Shown here: positions 34,398-45,939 of the stretch, one piece after another
Layout: the number at the start of each line of letters is the position of its first letter
How positions within the stretch are numbered: position 1 is the first letter of the stretch
Source: Pseudomonas fortuita
Lineage (GTDB): Bacteria; Pseudomonadota; Gammaproteobacteria; Pseudomonadales; Pseudomonadaceae
DNA: 64,000 bases
NCBI RefSeq assembly: GCF_026898135.2
Contig: NZ_CP114035.2
Span: 5,559,501-5,623,500 of the forward strand
Reading direction: 5' to 3'
Notes under the pieces: model-generated
What the model saw: the letters and a program-made list of their open reading frames with translations, nothing else
Told to the model about the DNA's origin: nothing
The model's database searches: none
Program-made: the position numbers and the translations under genes

Positions 34398-35396
34398 TTG
34401 AACGCACCCATAGAACCCCATCGTTTCATCCTCGAGCCCTTCGAGGCCCACCGTTTCGCCAACCTGTGCGGGCAGTTCGACGAGCACTTGCGCCTGATCG
34501 AACAGCGCTTGGCCATTGAAATCCGCAACCGCGGCAATCAGTTCGAACTGATCGGCGAACCCAAGACCACCTCTGCGGCCGAACAGTTGCTGCGCCGTCT
34601 CTACCGCGAGACCAAGGCAACCGACCTGTCGCCGGAAACCGTGCACCTGTACCTTCAGGAGTCGGCTGTCGAGAACATCGACAACCCGGCCGTGAACGAA
34701 GTCAGCGTGTCGCTGCGTACGCGCAAGGGCAACATCCGCCCACGCGGGCTCAACCAGCAGCGCTACGTGAAGGAAATCCTGGCCAACGACATCAACTTCG
34801 GCATCGGCCCGGCCGGTACCGGCAAGACCTACCTTGCCGTCGCCTGCGCGGTGGATGCGCTGGAACGCGAACAGGTGCGCCGCATCCTGCTGGTGCGCCC
34901 GGCGGTCGAGGCAGGCGAAAAGCTTGGCTTCCTGCCCGGTGACCTGGCGCAGAAGATTGACCCGTACCTGCGCCCGCTGTACGACGCCCTGTACGAAATG
35001 CTCGGCTTCGAGCACGTGGCCAAGCTGATAGAGCGCCAGGTGATCGAGATCGCCCCGCTGGCCTACATGCGTGGCCGCACCCTGAACAACAGCTTCATCA
35101 TCCTCGACGAAAGCCAGAACACCACGCTGGAACAGATGAAAATGTTCCTCACCCGCATCGGTTTCGGTTCCACGGCGGTGATCACCGGTGACATCACCCA
35201 GGTCGACCTGCCACGTGGCACCAAGTCCGGCCTGGCACACGTCATCGAGGTGCTGAAGGACGTTCCAGGCATCAGCTTTACCCACTTCCAGCCCAAAGAT
35301 GTGGTTCGTCACCCACTGGTGCAGCGTATTGTCGAAGCCTACGACCGCTTCGAAGCCCACCAGGCCAAGCCCGAGGCGCCCGGCAAAAATGCTTGA
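34398..35396 (+). CDS. ybeZ: PhoH-like ATPase (YbeZ)
   Basis: A 332-residue P-loop protein of the PhoH2/YbeZ type. Walker A is GPAGTGKT at residues 137-144, Walker B lies in [13 protein letters not shown], and [10 protein letters not shown] follows. The N-terminal part ([21 protein letters not shown]) resembles a KH-like RNA-binding region. YbeZ interacts with the RNase YbeY in rRNA processing. I take TTG 34398 as the start, since the protein begins there with [13 protein letters not shown]; no in-frame ATG fits better and the ribosome site is poor. Its end overlaps ybeY by 8 bases. Confidence 0.9.
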   Translation: MNAPIEPHRFILEPFEAHRFANLCGQFDEHLRLIEQRLAIEIRNRGNQFELIGEPKTTSAAEQLLRRLYRETKATDLSPETVHLYLQESAVENIDNPAVNEVSVSLRTRKGNIRPRGLNQQRYVKEILANDINFGIGPAGTGKTYLAVACAVDALEREQVRRILLVRPAVEAGEKLGFLPGDLAQKIDPYLRPLYDALYEMLGFEHVAKLIERQVIEIAPLAYMRGRTLNNSFIILDESQNTTLEQMKMFLTRIGFGSTAVITGDITQVDLPRGTKSGLAHVIEVLKDVPGISFTHFQPKDVVRHPLVQRIVEAYDRFEAHQAKPEAPGKNA

Positions 35397-35862
35397 ACTT
35401 GATATCCAACGGGCCACGGACGCTGCCGCCCCGGATGACGCCGCCTTCCGCCGCTGGTGCGAACTGGCCCTGCGCCAGCGCAGCGCCGACTCGGAAATGA
35501 CCATTCGCCTGGTCGAGGACGCCGAAGGCCGTGAGCTGAACCACACCTACCGGCATAAAGATTACGCGACCAATGTGCTGTCGTTCCCGGCCGATGTACC
35601 CGACGACCTGCTCGATATCCCGTTGCTGGGCGACCTGGTGATCTGTGTAGCAGTGGTCGAGCGCGAAGCGGCCGAACAAGGCAAGTCGCTGGAGGCCCAC
35701 TGGGCGCACCTGGTCATTCACGGTTGCCTGCATCTGCTCGGCTATGACCACATCGATGATGAGGAAGCCGAAGAAATGGAAGGCCTGGAACGGGAATTGC
35801 TGGCAGAACTGGGTCACCCCGACCCGTATGCCGACGATGAAACCGACTCAATCACACACTGA
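35389..35862 (+). CDS. ybeY: rRNA maturation RNase YbeY
   Basis: A 157-residue single-strand endoribonuclease needed for 16S rRNA 3'-end maturation and ribosome quality control. The zinc site is complete: [11 protein letters not shown] with His 111, 115 and 121. Also seen are [18 protein letters not shown] and LGDLVICV. The ATG overlaps the ybeZ stop (ATGCTTGA), so translation is coupled. ybeX follows after 25 bp. Confidence 0.95.
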   Translation: MLELDIQRATDAAAPDDAAFRRWCELALRQRSADSEMTIRLVEDAEGRELNHTYRHKDYATNVLSFPADVPDDLLDIPLLGDLVICVAVVEREAAEQGKSLEAHWAHLVIHGCLHLLGYDHIDDEEAEEMEGLERELLAELGHPDPYADDETDSITH

Positions 35863-35887
35863 AACACGAAGGATCACGAGAACCGCC

Positions 35888-36727
35888 ATGAGCGAAGATC
35901 GATCGAGCAACGGGCAAAAGTCCTGGCTGGGCAAACTGACCCAGGCTTTTGCCCATGAGCCGAAAAACCGCCAGGAGCTCCTTGAGTTGCTGCGCGAAGC
36001 CCATCAGAACAAACTGCTGGACAGCGAAGCGCTGACCATCGTCGAAGGCGCCATCCAGGTCGCCGACCTGCAGGTGCGCGACATCATGGTGCCGCGCTCG
36101 CAGATGAACAGCATCAAGGCAGGCCAGTCGCCTCGCGAGTTTCTGCCAGCGGTGATCGACGCCGCGCACTCGCGCTACCCGGTGATCGGCGAAAGCCACG
36201 ACGATGTGCTCGGGATCCTGCTCGCCAAAGACCTGCTGCCGCTGATCCTCAAGGAGAACGGCGACAGTTTCAACATCAAGGACCTGTTGCGCCCGGCCAC
36301 TTTCGTGCCCGAGTCCAAACGCCTGAACGTGTTGCTGCGCGAATTCCGCGCCAACCATAACCATATGGCCATCGTCATCGACGAATATGGCGGTGTGGCA
36401 GGCCTGGTGACCATCGAGGACGTGCTGGAGCAGATTGTCGGCGATATCGAGGACGAGCACGACGTCGAGGAAGACAGCTACATCAAGCCGCTGCCCAGCG
36501 GTGACTTCCTGGTCAAGGCGCTTACCCCGATCGAAAACTTCAACGAGTTCTTCGACAGCGAGTTCTCCGATGACGAATTCGACACGGTCGGCGGCCTGGT
36601 GATGAGCGCCTTTGGCCACCTGCCCAAGCGCAACGAAACCACCGAGATCGGGTCTTACAAGTTCCGTATTCTCAACGCCGACAGCCGGCGGATACACTTG
36701 CTGCGCCTGACCCCGATCACCCGTTAA
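35888..36727 (+). CDS. ybeX: CorC/YbeX CBS-domain protein
   Basis: A 279-residue protein without the membrane DUF21 domain. A paired CBS domain (VRDIMVPRSQMNSIKAGQSPREFLP through HMAIVIDEYGGVAGLVTIEDVLEQIVGDI) is followed by the CorC_HlyC domain (DFLVKALTPIENFNEFF ... LRLTPITR). It was first linked to Co/Mg efflux; its constant place with ybeZ-ybeY-lnt also points to ribosome metabolism and Mg homeostasis. The start is ATG 35888, and lnt follows after 8 bp. Confidence 0.93.
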   Translation: MSEDRSSNGQKSWLGKLTQAFAHEPKNRQELLELLREAHQNKLLDSEALTIVEGAIQVADLQVRDIMVPRSQMNSIKAGQSPREFLPAVIDAAHSRYPVIGESHDDVLGILLAKDLLPLILKENGDSFNIKDLLRPATFVPESKRLNVLLREFRANHNHMAIVIDEYGGVAGLVTIEDVLEQIVGDIEDEHDVEEDSYIKPLPSGDFLVKALTPIENFNEFFDSEFSDDEFDTVGGLVMSAFGHLPKRNETTEIGSYKFRILNADSRRIHLLRLTPITR

Positions 36728-36735
36728 GGACAAAC

Positions 36736-38253
36736 ATGCGTTGGATCACCCGCCCCGGCTGGCCCGGTAACCTGCTGGCCCTGGCGGCCGGTGCTTCCAC
36801 CCTTCTGGCCCTGGCGCCGTTCGACATCTGGCCGCTGGCCATATTGTCCATCGCCGTGCTCTACCTCGGCCTGCGCGAGCTCAGCCCGCGCCAGGCCATG
36901 TGGCGGGGCTGGTGGTTCGGTTTCGGCCTGTATGGCGCCGGCACCTGGTGGATCTACGTCAGCATGAACACCTACGGCGGCGCCTCGCCGCTGTTGGCGA
37001 TCCTGCTGCTGTTGGCGTTCTTCGCTGCGTTGGCCTGGTTCTTTGCCCTGCCCACCTGGCTGTGGGCGCGCTGGCTGAGGCGCAATGAAGCGCCACTGGC
37101 CGACGCGCTGTGCTTCGCCGCCCTGTGGCTGCTGCAAGAGGCCTTCCGCGGCTGGTTCCTGACCGGCTTCCCCTGGCTCTACGCCGGCTACAGCCAGCTG
37201 GACGGCCCGCTGGCCGGCCTGGCACCGCTGGGCGGCGTATGGCTGGTTTCTTTCGCCCTGGCGCTTACAGCAGCCCTGCTGTGCAACCTGCACCGCCTGC
37301 GCACCCGCCCCTCGTTCCTGGCAGTCGCCTGCCTGCTGTTACTGGCCCCGTGGGCACTGGGCCTGGCACTCAAGGGCCATGCCTGGACCAAACCGGCAGG
37401 CGACCCGCTGAAAGTGGCAGCCATTCAAGGCAACGTCGAGCAGGACCTGAAATGGGACCCGGCACACAGCGACGCGCAACTGGCGCTGTACCGTGACCTG
37501 AGCTTCAGCTCCAAACCTGTGGACCTGCTGGTCTGGCCTGAAACCGCGGTGCCGGTGCTCAAGGACCAGGCCCAGGGTTACATCGACGTGATGGGCCGCT
37601 TCGCCGCCGAGCGTCATTCGGCGCTGATCACAGGCGTGCCGGTGCGTGAAGTGGTGCATCACCAGCGCCGCTACTACAACGGCATTACCGTCACCGGTGA
37701 AGGCGATGGCACCTACCTCAAGCAGAAGCTGGTGCCGTTTGGCGAATACGTGCCGCTGCAGGACATGCTGCGGGGCATGATCGAGTTCTTCAACCTGCCC
37801 ATGTCCGACTTCGCTCGCGGGCCTGAAGACCAGCCGCTGTTGCAGGCCAAGGGCTATCAGGTTGCGCCGTACATCTGCTACGAAGTGGTCTACCCCGAGT
37901 TTGCCGCAGGCCTGGCCGCACGCAGCGACCTGCTGCTGACCATCAGCAACGACACCTGGTTCGGCAAATCGATAGGCCCCTTGCAGCACTTGCAGATGGC
38001 ACAGATGCGCGCACTGGAAGCCGGCCGCTGGATGATCCGCGCCACCAACAACGGCGTGACTGCCCTGATCGACCCGTTTGGCCGCATTACCACGCAAGTG
38101 CCGCAATTCCAGCAGGCGGTGCTGTATGGCGAAGTGGTGCCGATGCAGCAACTGACGCCATACCTGAAATGGCGCTCGTGGCCGCTGGCGATCGTCTGTG
38201 TGCTGCTGCTGGGCTGGGCGTTGCTGGCAGGGCGCATAGCCAAAACCGTCTGA
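36736..38253 (+). CDS. lnt: Apolipoprotein N-acyltransferase
   Basis: A 505-residue inner-membrane enzyme that adds the third acyl chain to lipoproteins before Lol sorting. About six N-terminal helices (to about residue 210) precede a periplasmic nitrilase-like domain with the catalytic triad: Glu in LLVWPETAVPVLKD, Lys in YLKQKLVPFGEYVP, and Cys in APYICYEVVYPE. One last helix closes the protein (LAIVCVLLLGWALLAG). It serves the lipoproteins encoded in this same window, such as LptE and RlpA. It is last in the ybeZYX-lnt unit and is followed by a REP pair. Confidence 0.96.
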   Translation: MRWITRPGWPGNLLALAAGASTLLALAPFDIWPLAILSIAVLYLGLRELSPRQAMWRGWWFGFGLYGAGTWWIYVSMNTYGGASPLLAILLLLAFFAALAWFFALPTWLWARWLRRNEAPLADALCFAALWLLQEAFRGWFLTGFPWLYAGYSQLDGPLAGLAPLGGVWLVSFALALTAALLCNLHRLRTRPSFLAVACLLLLAPWALGLALKGHAWTKPAGDPLKVAAIQGNVEQDLKWDPAHSDAQLALYRDLSFSSKPVDLLVWPETAVPVLKDQAQGYIDVMGRFAAERHSALITGVPVREVVHHQRRYYNGITVTGEGDGTYLKQKLVPFGEYVPLQDMLRGMIEFFNLPMSDFARGPEDQPLLQAKGYQVAPYICYEVVYPEFAAGLAARSDLLLTISNDTWFGKSIGPLQHLQMAQMRALEAGRWMIRATNNGVTALIDPFGRITTQVPQFQQAVLYGEVVPMQQLTPYLKWRSWPLAIVCVLLLGWALLAGRIAKTV

Positions 38254-38256
38254 TGA

Positions 38257-38376
38257 TGCTGCCTGTAACGGCCTCTTCGCGGGCCTGCCCGCTCCCACAG
38301 GGACTGCACACGCCTCGAAGGCTGCGCTAATTCTGTGGGAGCGGGCAAGCCCGCGAAGAGGCCGTCACAGGCAGCA
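38257..38376. repeat. Inverted REP pair with long arms (about 44 bp, few mismatches)
   Basis: 38257-38300 and 38333-38376 are near-perfect reverse complements, starting TGCTGCCTGTAACGGCCTCT on the left and ending GAGGCCGTCACAGGCAGCA on the right. It lies between the lnt stop and the convergent YdcF-family gene. Confidence 0.8.
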
Positions 38377-38382
38377 CAAGGT

Positions 38383-39142
38383 TCAATAGAAGAGCCGATA
38401 CCCCACCAACCCCACCACTTCATTAAGCAGCTGCCCGCTCTGCCACATCGCCCGGCTCTCCGGCAGCAGCCCGGCAAACGGCCGCGCATGATCGCGTCCC
38501 AGGAACCCCACCGGCGCCGGCACCACCTCGAATCCCGCTTGCTCAAAGCTCCAGCGCGAGCGCTGCATGTGCCAGGCTTGGGTCACCACCACTACGCGAC
38601 GAATGCCCAGCGGTTGCAGCACCTTGGCGGTGAACTGAGCATTTTCCCAGGTCGTGCGGCTTGCCTCCTCGCGCCACTTCACCGCAACCGCAAAGTCTTC
38701 ACGCAGGCGATCAGCCATCAACCGCGCTTCGCTCGGCGGCGTGCCATAGTGCAGCCCACCGCTGGTCAGCACCGGCAACCCCGATGCTTTGGCCAGCTGC
38801 GCGGCAAAGCGCAGACGCTCCAGCGCCGTGGCCGTGGGCTGGTCGCTACCGCCCCAGGCCGGGTCACCGCGCTCACGCCCCGCACCTAGCACTACAATGG
38901 CATCCCCGGCTCGCCAGGGCGCCCCAGTCGCCCACGGCCAACGGCGGCTCGCTTTCCAGCATACGGGCGGTTTCCTGTACCACCAGCGGCAGGCTCATCA
39001 GCCACAGCCCACCAAGCCCCACGGCAAAGCACAGCGCCGCCAATCGTGGCCGCCGCGCACGCAGCCACCAGGCCGCAAGCAGCAGCAGGAACAGGATGCC
39101 GGGCGGCATCAGCCATTGTTTGATGAAGAATCGGATCGGCAT
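38383..39142 (-). pseudogene. YdcF-family (DUF218) membrane protein, frameshifted
   Basis: Read in one frame from ATG 39142 (GGAGG eight bases upstream), the first 90 codons give two membrane helices (GILFLLLLAAWWLRARRP and LCFAVGLGGLWLMSLPLVV) and stop at 38873. The DUF218 domain continues in another frame: DAIVVLGAGRERGDPAWGG, TSGGLHYGTPPSEARLMAD, TTWENAQFTAKVL, VVVVTQAWHMQRSRWSFEQAG, to the stop at 38383. A net +1 or -2 shift between about 38900 and 38935, perhaps at the C4 run 38904-38907, splits the gene. Intact it would be about 253 residues, the family norm. YdcF-like proteins are thought to bind nucleotides or act in envelope metabolism. A sequencing error is a real alternative. Confidence 0.75.
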
Positions 39143-39285
39143 CGGCCACACCTCCTTGGCAGGGGTGCAGCCTAAAAGGATCGACGCCGGTCAACAAGGG
39201 TGCGACCGGCGCCAATCGTGAGCTGTGTGGTTGTGTGATATTGCAGAACCGGCGCGCGATGGCCTGCGGCTGGCATCCTGAACGG

Positions 39286-39600
39286 CTAGCGATGTGGCAG
39301 CGTCCTGGATCTCGCCGCATTGGCGGGGCGTTTCTTGTCCTTGAGCCAGATGATCTTGGCCGATGTCGGCTCCGCTTGTGGGTAACTGCCGGCACAGGCA
39401 CTTGGGCGCTCCGGGATTGCATCCAGGTAGGCCTTGATCACTTCGAACTCGGCGTGGCTCAGGCCGCGCAATTCCAGCTCGGCTGGCATCTCGTCACGCA
39501 ATCGCACCGAGGTCCTGGCCGCTTCCAGTGCCAGGCCAAGCCGGTCGATCAGGCGCTCGTAAAGCTCCGGCTTGATTGCGGGTAGCTGCGTCTCTCCCAT
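39286..39600 (-). CDS. Conserved hypothetical protein upstream of leuS
   Basis: A 104-residue soluble protein I do not recognise. The first 70 residues look helical (ELYERLIDRLGLALEAARTSVRLRDEMPAELELRGLSHAEFEVIKAYLDAI), and the C-terminal 25 are basic (KIIWLKDKKRPANAARSRTL). It has no signal or membrane segment. GAGGTGA lies about five bases before the ATG, the best support that it is real. It is divergent from leuS across a 228-bp spacer. Codon use is like its neighbours. Confidence 0.6.
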   Translation of the reverse strand: MGETQLPAIKPELYERLIDRLGLALEAARTSVRLRDEMPAELELRGLSHAEFEVIKAYLDAIPERPSACAGSYPQAEPTSAKIIWLKDKKRPANAARSRTLPHR

Positions 39601-39651
39601 CCGTTCACCTCATTGAAGATAAAGAATATCTCCCCCCACACCTGAGCTTAG

Positions 39652-42435
<2,784 letters not shown>

Positions 42436-42441
42436 TGAAAA

Positions 42442-42470
42442 CGCCCACCCGCAGTGGCTGCGGGTGGGCG
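42442..42470 (+). terminator. 13-bp perfect hairpin between leuS and lptE
   Basis: CGCCCACCCGCAG and CTGCGGGTGGGCG pair around TGG, seven bases after the leuS stop. There is no T-run, so it may be a partial terminator, RNA-stabilising element or processing site rather than a full stop, allowing different leuS and lptE levels. Confidence 0.5.
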
Positions 42471-42496
42471 GAACAGGCCCACAAGGGAGCAACAAC

Positions 42497-43102
42497 ATGA
42501 TCAAACGCAATTTGCTGGTAGTCGGCCTGGCGGTCATGCTCAGCGCCTGCGGTTTCCAGCTGCGCGGCACCGGCTCTACCGAGCTGAGTGTGAAGGAAAT
42601 GGATGTCAGTGCACGCAATGCCTACGGCCCGACCGTGGTCGAGCTGCGCAAGGTACTGGAGCGGAGCGGTGTCAACGTGCATGCTGGCGCGCCTTACCGC
42701 TTGGTGCTGACCAACGAGCAGGAGCGCGAGCGCTCGGCAACCTACAACAGCGGCAACCGTACCGCCGAGTACGAGCTGACCACCGATCTGAGCTACAGCA
42801 TCCAGGGCCTGAACAACCTGGAGCTGCTGAGCGACAAGCTGCAGGTACGCAAGATCTACGTGCGTGACGGCTCGAACGTCACCGGTTCCGAGCAGGAAGC
42901 CAACCGCGCCCGTGAAGAAATGCGCCGCGACCTGGTCAACGCCATGGTTGTCCGCCTGCAGATGCTGAGCCCGTCCCAGCTGGACGAGCTGCAGCGCAAG
43001 GCCGACGAGCGTGCCAAGGCCGAAGCCGACGCACTGGAGGCCGCTCGCCGACAGCAGGCCGAAACGCCTCAGCAGTCGCCGCTGGAAGTGCCGGGCAACT
43101 AA
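42497..43102 (+). CDS. lptE: LPS-assembly lipoprotein LptE
   Basis: A 201-residue outer-membrane lipoprotein that plugs the LptD barrel and helps insert lipopolysaccharide. A type II signal peptide ends in the lipobox LSAC-G (Cys about residue 18), followed by the family start CGFQLRGTG. RLVLTNEQERERSATYNSGNRTAEYEL and the YSIQGLNNLELL segment fit LptE. The C-terminal tail is a charged Ala/Glu/Arg helix (QRKADERAKAEADALEAARRQQ) with a Pro/Gln end. GGGAG precedes the ATG. holA follows after 39 bp. Confidence 0.94.
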   Translation: MIKRNLLVVGLAVMLSACGFQLRGTGSTELSVKEMDVSARNAYGPTVVELRKVLERSGVNVHAGAPYRLVLTNEQERERSATYNSGNRTAEYELTTDLSYSIQGLNNLELLSDKLQVRKIYVRDGSNVTGSEQEANRAREEMRRDLVNAMVVRLQMLSPSQLDELQRKADERAKAEADALEAARRQQAETPQQSPLEVPGN

Positions 43103-43141
43103 GCCCGCGTGGGGCACCCTCGGGTGCCTCACCTGTTTCCC

Positions 43142-44179
43142 ATGAAACTCGCCCCCGCCCAACTCAACAAGCACCTGCAAGGCGCCCTGGCACCGGTCTA
43201 CGTGGTCAGCGGCGACGACCCGCTGCTGTGCCAGGAAGCCGCTGACGCCATCCGTAACGCGGCACGCCAGCAAGGCTTCGACGAACGCCAGGTATTCAGT
43301 GCCGACGCCAACTTCGACTGGGGCACCCTGCTCCAGGCTGGCGCCAGCCTGTCGCTGTTCGCCCAGCGCCGCCTGCTGGAACTGCGCCTGCCCTCGGGCA
43401 AGCCCGGTGACAAAGGCGCCGCTGCGCTCATCGAATACTGCGCCAACCCTGCCGAAGACACCTTGCTGCTGGTCAGCTTGCCCAAGCTGGACGGCAGTGC
43501 GCAGAAGACCAAGTGGGGCAAGGCCTTGATCGAGGGTGCGCACTGCCAGTTCATCCAGATCTGGCCGGTGGATGTGCACCAGCTGCCGCAGTGGATCAAC
43601 CAGCGGCTGCAGCAAGCCGGCCTGTCGGCGCAACGTGACGCTGTCGACCTGATCGCTGCGCGCGTGGAAGGCAACCTGCTGGCCGCCGCGCAGGAAATCG
43701 AAAAGCTCAAGCTGCTCGCCGATGGCAACCCGATCACCGTGGAAACCGTGCAGGCCGCCGTCGCCGACAGCGCCCGCTTCGATGTCTTCGGCCTGGTCGA
43801 CGCCATTCTCAATGGCGAAGCAGCACATGCCCTGCGCATGCTCGAGGGCTTGCGTGGTGAAGGCGTGGAACCGCCAGTGATCCTCTGGGCCCTGGCTCGC
43901 GAGTTGCGCCAACTGGCCGGGCTGGCCCAACAGTTCAGCCAGGGGGTGCCGCTGGACAAGGCCTTCAGCCAGGCCCGCCCGCCGATCTGGGACAAACGCC
44001 GACCGCTGGTCAGCAAAGCCCTGCAACGCTTGTCGGCGCGACGCTGGGCACAGTTGCTGCAGGATGCCCAGCGTATCGATGCGCAGATCAAGGGCCAGGC
44101 CGAGGGCTCGCCCTGGACGGGTCTTGCGCGCTTGTCGCTGTTGATGGCAGGCCAGCGCCTGGCGCTACCTCCGGAATAG
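43142..44179 (+). CDS. holA: DNA polymerase III subunit delta
   Basis: A 345-residue clamp-loader subunit that opens the beta clamp. Seen: MKLAPAQLNKHLQGALAPVYVVSGDDPLLCQEAADAIR, VFSADANFDWGTLLQAGASLSLFAQRRLLELRLPSGKPG, and domain III ending WTGLARLSLLMAGQRLA. It lacks a working Walker A, as expected for delta. The start is ATG 43142; an upstream GTG-rich extension would read the leader. leuS-lptE-holA is a conserved order. Confidence 0.95.
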   Translation: MKLAPAQLNKHLQGALAPVYVVSGDDPLLCQEAADAIRNAARQQGFDERQVFSADANFDWGTLLQAGASLSLFAQRRLLELRLPSGKPGDKGAAALIEYCANPAEDTLLLVSLPKLDGSAQKTKWGKALIEGAHCQFIQIWPVDVHQLPQWINQRLQQAGLSAQRDAVDLIAARVEGNLLAAAQEIEKLKLLADGNPITVETVQAAVADSARFDVFGLVDAILNGEAAHALRMLEGLRGEGVEPPVILWALARELRQLAGLAQQFSQGVPLDKAFSQARPPIWDKRRPLVSKALQRLSARRWAQLLQDAQRIDAQIKGQAEGSPWTGLARLSLLMAGQRLALPPE

Positions 44180-44291
44180 CCGGGGCCGAGAAGCGGCCCT
44201 AACATCCCAGCCATAAACACAATCAATTGGCTCCCCCGCAGCCCAAGCCCTACAGTGCGCCCCGAAACCCCACCCAAACCGGGAACCCGCC

Positions 44292-44456
44292 ATGAGCAAA
44301 AAGCCGAAAAAGCACGGCCCCAACAAGGCCAAGTCCATCGTTGCCCAACCCCTGTTCCGCTGCCGCCAGGAACGACCGGACAAGGGCAAAGGCAGCTACC
44401 GCCGCGAAGCCTTCCAATCAAGAGATTGGGAGGCTTCCTACTTTTTGGCAGCATGA
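44292..44456 (+). CDS. arfA: Alternative ribosome-rescue factor ArfA
   Basis: A 54-residue protein. Translation gives a basic start (MSKKPKKHGPNKAKSIVAQ), then the ArfA core PLFRCRQERPDKGKGSYRR and the end WEASYFLAA. ArfA enters ribosomes stalled without a stop codon and recruits RF2, as a backup to tmRNA. An intrinsic terminator sits inside the frame (44406-44446). Most transcripts should therefore lack the stop codon, so the protein is made only when tmRNA rescue fails, as described for other proteobacterial arfA genes. The gene lies between holA and the transglycosylase. Confidence 0.88.
   Translation: MSKKPKKHGPNKAKSIVAQPLFRCRQERPDKGKGSYRREAFQSRDWEASYFLAA
44406..44446 (+). terminator. 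Intrinsic terminator inside the arfA reading frame
   Basis: GAAGCCTTCCAATC (44406-44419) pairs with GATTGGGAGGCTTC (44424-44437) around AAGA, 14 pairs with one G-U. CTAC and five T residues follow (44442-44446). The arfA stop codon is at 44454-44456, so terminated RNA would be a non-stop message. Confidence 0.85.
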
Positions 44457-44516
44457 AAGCATCGCAAGCGCAGGCATGGTATGGTCGTCACCTGACCTGC
44501 AATTCTGGATCTGTGC

Positions 44517-45833
44517 ATGCTCTTCCGTCTTATCCCCCGTTGGGAAACCCGCCAGCTGATCGCGGCCTCCAGCTTCATCCTGCTTGTGGCCTGCGCGGAA
44601 AAGCCCACCGCTGCCGACGCACTGCCGCTGGCCCCTGCCCAACCCGCTCCAGTGGTGACTGTGCCCGGCACAACGCCCGACGTCAGCACTGAAATCCAGC
44701 CTCTGCAAACCTTCGCCCAGTGGCAGGCAGGCTTCCGCCAGCAAGCCCTGCAAGCCGGCATCTCGCCGAGCACGTTCGACAGTGCCTTCCTCGGCGTCAC
44801 CCCCGACATGGACGTGATCAAGGCCGACCGCAGCCAGCCTGAGTTCACCCGCCCGGTGTGGGAATACCTCGACGGCGCCCTGTCGCCTCTGCGGGTACGC
44901 AACGGCAAGAAGCTGCTGGAGCAGAACGCCGAGCTGCTGACCCGCCTCGAACAACGCTATGGCGTGGATCGCCAGGTGCTGGTCGCGGTGTGGGGCATGG
45001 AAAGCAACTTTGGCCAGTTCCAGGGCAACAAGTCGGTGATTCGCTCGCTGGCCACGCTGGCCTATGAGGGCCGTCGCCCGCAGTTCGCCCAGGACCAGCT
45101 CATCGCCGCGCTGCAGATCATCCAGCATGGCGACATCCAGCCCGAGGCCATGCGTGGCTCGTGGGCCGGCGCCATGGGCCAGACCCAGTTCATCCCCACC
45201 ACCTACAACACCCATGCCGTGGACTTCGACGGTGATGGCCGCCGCGACATCTGGAACAGCACACCGGATGCCCTGGCCTCGACGGCGCATTACCTGCAAA
45301 GCTCGGGCTGGAAGCGTGGTCAGCCATGGGGCTTCGAGGTACAAGTGCCAGCTGGTTTCGATTTCTGGCAAGCCGATGGCGCGCTGCGCAAACCGGTGAG
45401 CGAGTGGCTGGCAATGGGCGTGAAACTGCCTGCAGGCACGCAGTTGCCCGCCAACAGCAACCAGCTGTCAGCCGCCCTGCTGCTGCCGGCTGGCGCCCGC
45501 GGGCCGGCGTTTTTGGTACTGGACAACTTCCGCGCCATTCTGAAGTACAACAACTCTTCGTCCTACGCACTGGCGGTAAGCCTGCTGGGGGACCGCTTCA
45601 GCGGCTGGGGCTTCATTGCCGGCAGTTGGCCGAAAGAAGACCTGCCGTTGAGTCGCAGCGAGCGCATGGAGTTGCAGAACTTGTTGAACAGCCGTGGCCA
45701 TGAGGCCGGGAATGCCGATGGCATCATCGGCGCCAATACCCGCAAGGCCATTCGCACTGCCCAGCAGGGGCTGGGGTGGCCAGCAGATGGCTACCCGACC
45801 CACAAGCTGCTTGAGAGCCTGCGTCAGCAATGA
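44517..45833 (+). CDS. Lytic murein transglycosylase (MltB family) with peptidoglycan-binding domain, lipoprotein
   Basis: A 438-residue envelope enzyme. The signal peptide ends in the lipobox LVAC-A near residue 24, after the membrane stretch QLIAASSFILLVAC. The family 103 lytic domain has WQAGFRQQALQAGISPSTFD, the catalytic Glu in VAVWGMESNFGQFQG, and GSWAGAMGQTQFIPTTYNTHAVDFDGDGRRDIW. The C-terminal PG_binding_1 repeat is NADGIIGANTRKAIRTAQQGLGWPADGYPTHKLLESL. It cuts glycan strands to 1,6-anhydro ends. It is related to the SltB enzymes of P. aeruginosa; a second MltB-type gene lies at 51416. Confidence 0.92.
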   Translation: MLFRLIPRWETRQLIAASSFILLVACAEKPTAADALPLAPAQPAPVVTVPGTTPDVSTEIQPLQTFAQWQAGFRQQALQAGISPSTFDSAFLGVTPDMDVIKADRSQPEFTRPVWEYLDGALSPLRVRNGKKLLEQNAELLTRLEQRYGVDRQVLVAVWGMESNFGQFQGNKSVIRSLATLAYEGRRPQFAQDQLIAALQIIQHGDIQPEAMRGSWAGAMGQTQFIPTTYNTHAVDFDGDGRRDIWNSTPDALASTAHYLQSSGWKRGQPWGFEVQVPAGFDFWQADGALRKPVSEWLAMGVKLPAGTQLPANSNQLSAALLLPAGARGPAFLVLDNFRAILKYNNSSSYALAVSLLGDRFSGWGFIAGSWPKEDLPLSRSERMELQNLLNSRGHEAGNADGIIGANTRKAIRTAQQGLGWPADGYPTHKLLESLRQQ

Positions 45834-45887
45834 GAATGCTGGGGGCGCTCCTACAGCCAACCGCGTAACTGCAAGGTATCGCAATCC

Positions 45888-45932
45888 CCTGTAGGAGCGG
45901 CCTTGTGCCGCGATGGGCTGCAAAGCAGCCCC
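45888..45932. repeat. REP-like element (CCTGTAGGAGCGG type)
   Basis: CCTGTAGGAGCGGCCTTGTG, then CCGCGATGGGCTGC and AAAGCAGCCCC. A diverged opposed half, GCGCTCCTACAG, lies at 45845-45856. It sits between convergent genes. Confidence 0.65.
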
Positions 45933-45939
45933 GACAACC

